Source: Litoribacterium kuwaitense (GTDB lineage Bacteria; Bacillota; Bacilli; Bacillales; DSM-28697). From it: a stretch of DNA of 64,000 bases. The notes below the pieces were generated by a model. It was given only the letters and a program-made list of their open reading frames with translations. It had not been told where the DNA came from and searched no databases. The position numbers and the translations under genes are program-made. Positions within the stretch are counted from its first letter, which is position 1. Each line of letters opens with the position of its first letter. Of this stretch, positions 44,681 through 53,100 are shown piece after piece. The stretch spans positions 1 to 64,000 of the forward strand of contig NZ_JAALFC010000006.1 of assembly GCF_011058155.1 (NCBI RefSeq), given 5' to 3'.

Positions 44681-46426
44681 ATGATAACAGAGGAGGGAGG
44701 GGCAATTCGAAAAAAAAGAGTCACTACTTATCGTTCTCAAAAAAGAATGGTTCGACATGTGATTGTTTCTACATTCTGCATTTCACAAATGGGTATCTGG
44801 GCATTTGTGACAACAGTAGATGGAACGCTGGCAAAGTATAATGATGTCATTCATTATAATGGAGAACTTCATGTATCATGGGAACCAGCATTTCCGTGGG
44901 ACGGAAGTGAGCTAGTGATCGAAAGTGGGGAATTTCACTTTACAGATCAAGCTGTAGAGTTTGTTGTTACGAATGATACACCATATGAAATGCTTGGAGA
45001 GACGATGTACATGTTCGACGGTCCTGGGTATGAAAGTGAAGAAAAAGTATTTAAATCATTAAAAGGTCATTCTAGTAAGACGCTTTCGTTTTCAGTTACT
45101 GAACCGGGAACATATACGCTTACTGTACAACAAAGATATGGATATCAAGGTGAAAAGGAAACTGTCACAAAAAGCATAGAATACACGAGTGACATGGCAC
45201 GCCTTGCAGAATTGCCTCACATCAATTCAAAAATGATTGATGAATTTCAACAAGGAAAGTGGACACTTGCAGAATTGGAACAGTGGTCTGAAAAACCGGA
45301 ATATTATGATGTCTATAAAAAAGGTACAATATCACAAAATGTTTGGCGGCTATGGCTTGATGGAGAGCTTTCAGAGGATACAATCGACCAAATCATTGAT
45401 GGAAACCGTTCTGAATCAGATATCCAGAAGTTTGTTGATCTTCCTTTAGATCCTGAGCTTCGCCGCAAGCTATTGGAACAAAATATTTCTAATGCGTTAT
45501 TGAAAGCGATAGAGGAACAAAAAGTATCGGAAGAACAATTGAAATCATTTTTAGAAGGTTCCATGAATGAGGAAGATCTGTTATCAGCCGCAAGCGAACG
45601 TTCTGAAGACGTTTCGAAATCAGAAGATTTACTTAATGAGATGGTAAACAAAGGGTATGACCTTGATGAATTAAATGCAAAATTAAAAACTGGTGAAGTT
45701 ACAGCAGAGGATATTCATTCTTTTCTTGAGGGGACGTTGAGTAAAGAAGAATTTGAGAAGCAGTTATTTAATGATGAAGTCGACGCTGAGACGCCAGGAA
45801 CAACGGAATTAGAAGGTGAAACTGACCAGCTCCCTGAGCATCCCGCTTCAAATGAAGAAGGGGTTCAGGAAGGTCATGATTCAACGGAGGACACAATTCC
45901 TGTGGAAGAGGGAGAAAGCGGTCAAGGTGAAGAGCTTCCGCCACCTGATGGAACTCAGGAGGAAAATGTTTCAGAAACCGATAAATCTGAGGAAGATACT
46001 TCATTAGAAGATAAATCAACCTCGGGAGACGAGGATGGGACTCCACCAACTGAAGATGGTACATCGGAAGAAGATACTCCAGCAAAAGAAGAACCAGTCG
46101 CTGAGTCAGATGAATCTGCCGAACAAGATCAAGATGCAGAAACGCCGACGTCTGACGAGGTATCGGAGAACGAGGATTCTGATGCAACGAAAGAAGAAGG
46201 TTCCGAGAAAGAACAAGCACCTTCTGAAAGTCCAAAAGATGCTGTTGAAGAAAAAACAGCTGAGCGTCAACCGAGTGATCTCACCGATGCGAATCAAGTC
46301 GACAAAGACGAAAAAGAATCTTCAGCAAAAAATCAAAAGCAAGACGTTAATGAACAGCAAGCTAAACGAGAAAAAACTGACACTCCAGTGAGTGAAAAAT
46401 CAAATGCTGAAAGGGGTGAAAAGTAA
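44681..46426 (+). CDS. tapA: TapA-like amyloid-fibre assembly protein with long acidic tail
   Basis: A secreted protein of about 575 residues. A basic N-terminus and hydrophobic signal (IVSTFCISQMGIWAFVTTVDG) precede a beta domain to about residue 165. Residues 170-350 hold degenerate 20-25-residue helical units (GELSEDTIDQIIDG, EQKVSEEQLKSFLEGSMNEEDL, GEVTAEDIHSFLEGTL). The last 230 residues are acidic, Glu/Asp/Ser/Thr/Pro-rich. B. subtilis TapA is much shorter. ATG 44681 has a poor site, while GAGGAGGGAGG at 44690 is followed only by ATT 44705 in frame. Position before sipW-tasA supports the name. Confidence 0.8.
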   Translation: MITEEGGAIRKKRVTTYRSQKRMVRHVIVSTFCISQMGIWAFVTTVDGTLAKYNDVIHYNGELHVSWEPAFPWDGSELVIESGEFHFTDQAVEFVVTNDTPYEMLGETMYMFDGPGYESEEKVFKSLKGHSSKTLSFSVTEPGTYTLTVQQRYGYQGEKETVTKSIEYTSDMARLAELPHINSKMIDEFQQGKWTLAELEQWSEKPEYYDVYKKGTISQNVWRLWLDGELSEDTIDQIIDGNRSESDIQKFVDLPLDPELRRKLLEQNISNALLKAIEEQKVSEEQLKSFLEGSMNEEDLLSAASERSEDVSKSEDLLNEMVNKGYDLDELNAKLKTGEVTAEDIHSFLEGTLSKEEFEKQLFNDEVDAETPGTTELEGETDQLPEHPASNEEGVQEGHDSTEDTIPVEEGESGQGEELPPPDGTQEENVSETDKSEEDTSLEDKSTSGDEDGTPPTEDGTSEEDTPAKEEPVAESDESAEQDQDAETPTSDEVSENEDSDATKEEGSEKEQAPSESPKDAVEEKTAERQPSDLTDANQVDKDEKESSAKNQKQDVNEQQAKREKTDTPVSEKSNAERGEK

Positions 46427-47016
46427 TGTCAGTGCTACGTCTTTTGAAAGGTCTCGGTAATGTTTTATTCTACACAGCTGTAATTACAGTGGCCATAATG
46501 TTTATTCTAACGAAAGCTGGTCAAGGAGAAGCATCTTTATTTGGATACCAGTTTAAGGTGGTTCTTTCTGGGTCAATGGAGCCTACGATGCAGACAGGTT
46601 CAGTCATTGCAGTAGAGCCGGTAAAAAGTGATGCGGACATAGGTGTTCAGGACATCGTTACGTTTATCACTCCAGAAGAACAACTCGTGACTCACCGCAT
46701 TATCGAAGAGCGGTCCGAAGGTGTTTTTCTAACAAAAGGAGATAACAATGACGCTGCTGATGCAGAATTGTTACGCTCTGAAAATATTACTGCGACGTAC
46801 GCAGGCTTTACAATTCCCTTACTCGGATATTTGATCATGTTTATGAAATCGAACTGGGGTCCAGTCGTCATGCTCATTGTCCCTGGCATCATCCTTATTG
46901 CCCATGCCATCTTCACTGCATGGAGCATTATTCGTGAGCTTGAGAGGAAAGCCAAAGGAAATGAGGCAGTAGCAAACCAACAAAACAAAGCACAGGAGGA
47001 AAAACAATGGGTTTAA
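46426..47016 (+). CDS. sipW: ER-type signal peptidase I
   Basis: A 196-residue membrane signal peptidase of the eukaryotic/archaeal type: the catalytic serine is in VLSGSMEPTM and the general base is a histidine (LVTHRII) where prokaryotic enzymes have lysine; the conserved KGDNNDAAD box follows. Two hydrophobic segments bracket the catalytic domain. SipW processes TasA and TapA. It starts one base before the tapA stop ends and overlaps tasA by ten bases, so the three are coupled. Confidence 0.95.
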   Translation: MSVLRLLKGLGNVLFYTAVITVAIMFILTKAGQGEASLFGYQFKVVLSGSMEPTMQTGSVIAVEPVKSDADIGVQDIVTFITPEEQLVTHRIIEERSEGVFLTKGDNNDAADAELLRSENITATYAGFTIPLLGYLIMFMKSNWGPVVMLIVPGIILIAHAIFTAWSIIRELERKAKGNEAVANQQNKAQEEKQWV

Positions 47017-47825
47017 AAAAGAAACTAGCAGGTAGCGTACTTTCAGCAAGCTTAGGATTATCATTAGTTGGAGGAGGAACGTGGGCAGCATTTAACGATA
47101 TTGAAGAAGCAACAGGAACGTTTGGCGCCGGTACGCTTGACTTAGATATCAATGATCAAGATGGCGTAGAAACTGCGTTAGTCTTACGCAATTTAAAACC
47201 TGGCGATTCTTTAGAGCATGAATTTGTCCTACACAATAACGGTACACTTGCCATTAAAGATGTATTAATGACTATTGATGTACCTGAAGAAGGATTTATG
47301 AATGGTGATAACGAGTACGAAAGACATACTGGAGAATCAGCAGACAATACAGCTGGTGAATTCCTTGAGCAATTTCAGGTTGAAATTTTACGGGTAGATG
47401 AGGCAACAGGTGACAATTTCCGAATTATTGAGCCTGAAGATGGTATCACGTTAGAAGACATTCGAAACGGTAATTTAGATGGTGTTGTCACAGTTGATGA
47501 CAAGCTGAATTTAGCGCCAATGCATCCAGGAGCAGAAGACTATTCAGGTCTCCCAGTCCTTCCTGAAGAAACAGAAACGATTAAGTTCAAGTTAACTTTT
47601 GTCGATGATCAAACAACTGTTGGTGATTCCAATTACATGGAACAAAACAAATTCCAAGGTGACGAAGTGACGATCAATATGAGCCTTGAAGCTAGACAAT
47701 GGAATGGTCTTGACATTACTGAGGAAACAGATGTTGATCCTGATACAGGAGAAGTCATTGACAATAAGCGTTCTTATAATGGATTGACTCCTGAAGAGTA
47801 TGAAGCTGCTGCGGATAGCGAATAA
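47007..47825 (+). CDS. tasA: TasA/camelysin-family major biofilm fibre protein
   Basis: A 272-residue secreted protein. Signal: KKKLAGSVLSASLGLSLVGGGTWAAFND, with the TWAAFND end typical of SipW substrates. The mature part is a jelly-roll domain beginning GTFGAGTLDLDIND, with LRNLKPGDSLEHEF as family hallmark. TasA polymerises into the fibres of the biofilm matrix. ATG 47007 follows CAGGAGG. Expected to be repressed by SinR through the operator before tapA. Confidence 0.93.
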   Translation: MGLKKKLAGSVLSASLGLSLVGGGTWAAFNDIEEATGTFGAGTLDLDINDQDGVETALVLRNLKPGDSLEHEFVLHNNGTLAIKDVLMTIDVPEEGFMNGDNEYERHTGESADNTAGEFLEQFQVEILRVDEATGDNFRIIEPEDGITLEDIRNGNLDGVVTVDDKLNLAPMHPGAEDYSGLPVLPEETETIKFKLTFVDDQTTVGDSNYMEQNKFQGDEVTINMSLEARQWNGLDITEETDVDPDTGEVIDNKRSYNGLTPEEYEAAADSE

Positions 47826-47855
47826 GTCGCATATTAAATAAGCAGGGGTGAGTGC

Positions 47856-48718
47856 ATGAAAAAACGGTTTGTAGCCTTGATTGCTAGCGGTTTTATTGCT
47901 TTTGCCCCAACCGATGTAAATGCTGAAAAACAGGAAGTGGACATTGGTCTGCTTCCTGTGGATCAGTTTTTCACATTAAAAAATATTAAGCCAGGAGATA
48001 CAGCTGTTCAGACGTTGGAAGTGGCAAACGACGGTCGGCGTGATTTTTGGTATGAAGCAGAAGCTACGTATGTCAAGGGCAGCGAAATGTTCTTTGAGCA
48101 ATTGGAATTACTTGTGACCCACATGGAAGAGGGGGTCATTTATAGAGGAAAACTGGCTGATTTTACGGACTTTGAGCGAACGCAACGACTCGAAGCGGGC
48201 AGTTCGGAGGCACTCACTTTTAAAGTACACTTTCCTTGGGAATCAGGTAATGAATTTCAAGGGTTAAACTCGGAGTTTAAATTGCGGTTTTATGCAGCTG
48301 CAAAGCCGGACGATCCTGATGACCCGGACGATCCCGATGACTCGGACGATCCCAACGATCCTGATGACCCGAACGATCCAGACGATCCTAAAGAACCAGG
48401 TGACCCAGACGATCGTGGAGAACGTGAAGATTTGACAGATATAGAGCATCCAGAAGATGATGATTCAAAAGACATTTCAAATGATACAGAAGATTCGGGC
48501 GAGCAGGATGCACCAGGGTTAAAAGACGACACAGGTACAAATATTCAAGCGCCAAAAGATCCATTCGATGGGAGCAGTGTTCCGCTATTACCACAGGCAG
48601 GACATGCGAATCCTGCTATTTATTTTTTGCAGGTGGGGCGCTTATATTGTTCGGGTTTGTCACGATATTCTGGAGACGAATATGGATACTACTTAAAAAG
48701 GGTGTGAGTAGCCTGTGA
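47856..48718 (+). CDS. Second TasA-like protein with Asp-Pro repeats and an LPQAG wall-sorting signal (frameshifted)
   Basis: A signal peptide (FVALIASGFIAFAPTDVNA) precedes a TasA-like domain: FTLKNIKPGDTAVQTLEVAND parallels the TasA hallmark. A DPDDPDDP-type repeat tract (about 48305-48415) and an acidic linker follow. In the raw frame the end is nonsense. Adding one T to the run at 48623-48628 gives LPQAG, then a hydrophobic helix (YFFAGGALILFGFVTIFW) and RRIWILLKKG: a complete cell-wall sorting signal. The corrected stop (48716-48718) overlaps the sortase start, supporting both the correction and coupling. Confidence 0.85.
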
Positions 48719-49380
48719 TCATGCGAATTGGAAAATGGGTATTAGCATTTTCTAGTCTGATAGCAGGTGCTGCCCTTATTTTTTATCCAATTGTTCAAAG
48801 TCAAAAAATTGACGCAAAGCAATCTGAGCTACTGAACACATTAGCGGCTCAACGCAAGGAAAGTAACTCTGCATTGGACGCTATCTTCCAAAATGGCCCT
48901 CCTGTTGACAGTAGTGTGACTGCCGAGACGGCTACTTCTTCAGCAATTGCCCAGTTAACCATCCCGGGAATTGAGGCTAACATGCCGGTTGTCAATGGGG
49001 CATCCCTTGAAGATATGAAGTATGCTGCAGGACGGATGAAAGGGACAGCCCCAATCGGCAGTGTTGGAAACGCAGCCGTGGCAGCCCATCGCAGTTTTAC
49101 TGAAGGCCAATTTTTTAATCGTTTAGATGAAGTGAAAGATGGAGATCAAGTCATTGTTCAAACTGCAGATGAAACTTATATCTATATCGTAGAACAGACT
49201 ACGAGAGTTTTGCCTAATGACGTTTCAGTCTTAGAGCCTTCAGGAGAATCTTCGGAGTTAACATTAATTACATGTGATCCTATGATTAATCCGACACATC
49301 GACTTATTGTGAAGGCAAAGTTAGCAGAAAAGCCTACTTCTGATGCTCTTTCTGATGACGCCAACGGTGGTACTCAATAA
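48715..49380 (+). CDS. Sortase (class D-like) dedicated to the TasA locus
   Basis: A 221-residue membrane transpeptidase with an N-terminal anchor (WVLAFSSLIAGAALIFYPIV). The catalytic triad is visible: histidine in VAAHRSFTEGQFFNRL, cysteine in LTLITCDPM, arginine in THRLIVKAK. The FFNRLDEVKDGD segment is typical of class D-like housekeeping/accessory sortases. GTG 48715 overlaps the stop of the LPQAG protein, its likely substrate. The 3' end overlaps the convergent sinR by 47 bases. Confidence 0.88.
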   Translation: MIMRIGKWVLAFSSLIAGAALIFYPIVQSQKIDAKQSELLNTLAAQRKESNSALDAIFQNGPPVDSSVTAETATSSAIAQLTIPGIEANMPVVNGASLEDMKYAAGRMKGTAPIGSVGNAAVAAHRSFTEGQFFNRLDEVKDGDQVIVQTADETYIYIVEQTTRVLPNDVSVLEPSGESSELTLITCDPMINPTHRLIVKAKLAEKPTSDALSDDANGGTQ

Positions 49381-49663
49381 AGTCTCGTAGTTCTTTTTTA
49401 GTCATACCAGAATCCATCGCCTCTTTGGCAAGTTGAAGCCAACCATCGTCCAGGAGATTTTCTTTTTCAGCGTGAGAGAGAAAGTGGGTTACCTGGACGT
49501 TTAATTCATTGGCAAGTTTATTCAGCACGTCAAGTGAAGGGTTTTGCTGCAAGCCCCGTTCGATTGAGCTTAAATATGATTTTGCCACATTTGCTCGACT
49601 GGCTAGCTCAGAGAGGGATAGATTCCGTAACAAACGCAATCGTTTAATTTCGTCACCTATCAT
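49334..49663 (-). CDS. sinR: SinR biofilm master repressor
   Basis: A 109-residue repressor. The N-terminal Xre-type helix-turn-helix (SLSELASRANVAKSYLSSIE) closely matches B. subtilis SinR; the C-terminal multimerisation domain reads DDGWLQLAKEAMDSGMTKKE and ends HRWRHQKEHQK. It represses matrix genes and is titrated by SinI. ATG 49663 follows GAGGTGAGG. It lies downstream of sinI on the minus strand and tail-to-tail with the tapA operon, the B. subtilis arrangement apart from two inserted genes. Confidence 0.94.
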   Translation of the reverse strand: MIGDEIKRLRLLRNLSLSELASRANVAKSYLSSIERGLQQNPSLDVLNKLANELNVQVTHFLSHAEKENLLDDGWLQLAKEAMDSGMTKKELRDFIEYHRWRHQKEHQK

Positions 49664-49731
49664 CGGCCTCACCTCTTTAGAAATATACCATAATGATAGG
49701 GGTGTTGGCGCGATTTTATAGTAAGTTGTTA

Positions 49732-49905
49732 TTAATTTGAGTGATTGTGCTTATAATGTCGCATAAAGTGACGCACTTCTTCCTTCGAAATACCCTCTTC
49801 TTTCATTTGGATAAACAATTCAACCCATTCCCAATCAAACTCTTCATCTATTTTTTCAGAGCACAAAGGACAAATTGATTCATCTTCCAAATTAAACACT
49901 CCCAT
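49732..49905 (-). CDS. sinI: SinI-like anti-repressor
   Basis: A 57-codon gene read by hand. The SinR-binding helices FDWEWVELFIQMKEEGISKE and EVRHFMRHYK align with B. subtilis SinI (LDEEWVELMVEAKEANISPEE as recalled) and with the C-terminal domain of the SinR encoded next to it. The N-terminus carries a CPLC pair not present in B. subtilis SinI. The start is ATG 49905 (AAAGGA 11 bases upstream) or TTG 49890 (GGGAG eight bases upstream). Located 68 bases before sinR on the same strand. Confidence 0.85.
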   Translation of the reverse strand: MGVFNLEDESICPLCSEKIDEEFDWEWVELFIQMKEEGISKEEVRHFMRHYKHNHSN

Positions 49906-50135
49906 GTATGATTAGATCCTTTAATATGAATATCTTTATGATGACACAGGCTCAAATATATTTTTCTAATGAATCATTGTTTAAAAGAGAAAATGGAAAC
50001 TACTATTGTTTAGTGAAGTTTATAAACGTTTGCTAAACTAGGTTTATCGTCTAGTACACGAAACAATTTAAATAAGATGAAGGATGATAGCGGTCAATGA
50101 AATATGTTGTAAGAAGAATGGCCGGACAGTCTTTT

Positions 50136-50165
50136 TTGATAGTACGTGTGTTCGCATGATATACT
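50136..50165 (+). promoter_or_regulatory. addB promoter with LexA-like box
   Basis: TTGATA (50136-50141), 18 bases, TATACT (50160-50165). AGTACGTGTGTTCG (50141-50154) fills the spacer and matches the LexA consensus CGAACRNRYGTTYC at 11 of 14 positions, with one mismatch in the left GAAC. It suggests SOS control of the recombination operon. Confidence 0.55.
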
Positions 50166-50194
50166 ATGAGTAGATTTAAGGGAGGTGGTAGGTT

Positions 50195-53100
50195 GTGACA
50201 CTTCGATTGATTCTTGGAAGGTCTGGTCAAGGAAAAACTTCTTTTATACATAATGAAATTGAACAAAACGTGGTCGATTTTCCCCATCGTAAAACGATCA
50301 TCATTGTACCAGACCAGATGACCCACCAAACAGAGTATTCTTTGATCTCAAGACCTCAATTTCCAGGTATGCTCGGAACGGAAGTGCTCAGCTTTTCTCG
50401 ATTGGCTTTAAGAATCATGCAAGGAACATCAGGTGCGGAACAGCCTTTTATTAATGAAACTGGGGTTCACATGCTTTTGCGTCAATGCTTTGAAAAGGTG
50501 AAAGATGATTTGCTCGTATACCATTCCTCTATTTCTAAGCATGGTTTTATTCAAGACGTTTACGCGTTTTTTCAGGAACTAAAACGATACCAAATGACTG
50601 CAGACGATGTGTCTGCTTATGAAATGAGTGCTGAAGAACGTGCAGACACTTGGCAGGGTCAGCGTTTATTAAATAAAAAGATAAATGACCTAGCCAAAAT
50701 GTATAGTGGGTTGGAGAAAGCGCTCCAAGGTCATTATACGGATGCAGAAGATTTGTTACGAATGGCTGCTGAACAATTGCAATTATCATCAATGTTTCAA
50801 GATACACACATCTATGTGGATGGTTTTAATGAGTTTACGCCCTTAGAAAGTCAACTTTTACTTGCTCTCATCAAAGGTTCTGCTCGTTTTTCAATTGCAT
50901 TTACGATGGAGGGGGATCCTGAGCTTCCTCCTGAACATTCAAGCATGTTTCGCAAGACGCATGCAGCTGTCTATAAATTGTTGGAAGAAGCAAGGTCAGA
51001 AGGGATTGCCATTGAGGAACCCGTAAAATTGCATAAATCATTTTATGAAGATGCAGGTCTTCGCCATCTTGAAGCCCATTTGAATACATTACCCATTCAA
51101 CCTTTTCATCAATCTACAAATATCAGTGTTCGAGGAGCGGTGAGTCGAAGAGCTGAGGTAGAAGCGTGTGCACGAGAAATCCTTTCACTCGTCCGTGATG
51201 AAGCGTATCGATATAAAGATATTGCGGTAATTTCCCGTGACATGGACGCGTATGCCCATTTGTTAAAAAATACTTTTGAAGAACTCGACATTCCTTTTTT
51301 TATTGATCAGAAAAGAACGATGCTTTCCCATCCTCTCATTGAATATATTCGTTCGGCTTTAGAGGTTGTAGAAACGGGCTGGCGCTACGAAGCCGTATTT
51401 CGCTGCGTCAAAACAGGATTATTGATTGAGCATTGCCCAACGGTTGATCAATTGGAAAATCATGTATTGGCATACGGAATTTATGGTTCTAAACGTTGGG
51501 GGCAGCATTGGGAGTATCGCAGATACCGTGGAGCGACTGGAGGCGTCCAAACTGACGAAGAAGTTCAGCATGAAAATCGTTTAAATACCGTTCGTAAACA
51601 AATCTATAGCCGATTAATTCAACTGGATGACGATCTCAAAAAAGCAAAAACCGTGAAAGAGCGATGCATCGCTGTATTTGAATTTCTTGAGCAAACAGAG
51701 GTCGTAAAAACGTTGGAAAAGCTTGCTGAGCAAGATGAAGACAGCGGCGATATGGTCAAGGCACGCGAGCATCAACAGGCATGGCAAGCAATCATTGATT
51801 TGTTTGATCAGCTTGTAGAAACATCTGGCCAGGAAGGTATGTCGCTCAGCCTTTTTAAGGAAGTGACTTTATCCGGGCTGGAGAGCTTAAATTTTGCGCT
51901 CGTCCCTCCTGCTGTAGATCAAGTGATTGTTGCTACACTCGATCAGTCGCGGGTGACTGGAATTCAAGCGGCCTTTGTCCTTGGCGTAAATGATGGCGTT
52001 CTCCCGTTAAACGTTCAAGAAAGCAGTCTATTGAGTGAGGAGGAGCGGGAGCATTTGCAAGAAGAAGGCTTCTCTTTAGCACCAAGCTCTAGACAGCGAA
52101 TGGCTGATGAGACGTTTATGGCCTATACTGCATTTACAAAAGCTTCAGCTAAACTATACGTCACCTATCCGCTCGCTGATGAAGAAGGAAAGACGTTAAT
52201 GCCTTCTCAATGGATTGCAAGATTAAATGAAATGTTTCCAACAACCAAATCGGAGCGTATCATCGTTGGAGATCCGTCAGAGGATTTACCGGAGGCGCAA
52301 ATGAATTATATTGTTCGCCCAAGACAAGCACTGTCTTTATTAGCGACACAGCTGTCGCATGCTAAACGGGGGTATCCTGTTCATGATACGTGGTGGGCTG
52401 CGTACAATTTTTTTATGCAGCATGAAGAATGGCAAGTTCTGAGCCGAATGATTTTGCAAAGTCTATTTTTTGAAAACGAGGCGAAGCGTTTAACGAAAGA
52501 AACAAGTCGGCAGCTGTACGGTGACAAAATTCAAACAAGCGTTTCGCGAATGGAGACCTTTCAAGCTTGTTCTTTTTCCCACTTTTCGGGGTATGGACTT
52601 GGTTTGAAAGAACGAGCTGTTTTTCGACTTGGCGCTCCTGATATCGGTGAATTATTTCATTCCGCAATTAAAGAAATGAACGTATTTTTACAAAACAATA
52701 AGAAAAGCTGGAGCGATCTCGCAGATAAAGAATGTGAAGAGCTTGCTAGCAACACAGTAGAAAAACTTGCTCCAAGAATTCAAAAAGAGATTCTCTTGAG
52801 CAGTTCACGTCATTTGTATGTACTTAAAAAGCTTAAAAGTATTGTTTCAAGAACGGCAATGGTGCTCCGCTCACACCAGCAGCAAAGTGGATTTGTACCT
52901 TTTAAAAATGAGGTGGGGTTTGGTCCTGGCGAGGAGATTGATTCACCAATTTTCACACTGAGTAATGGGGTGAAGATGCAGTTGGTTGGGCGAATTGACC
53001 AAGTGGATATTGCCCGAACCGATCAAGGCCCTTTGCTGCGGGTCATTGATTACAAATCAAGTGCAAGAGGGCTGAGCCTTGCTGAAGTGTATTATGGACT

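Noticed and set aside
45768..46235. Long minus-strand frame inside tapA
   Set aside because: Shadow of the acidic Glu/Ser-rich coding tract; composition artefact.
48300..48415. Tandem short repeats resembling an array
   Set aside because: They encode Asp-Pro-Asp units inside the TasA-like gene; there are no spacers of constant length, so this is not CRISPR.
48290..48532. Serine/glycine-rich minus-strand frame
   Set aside because: Complement of the Asp-Pro repeat tract.
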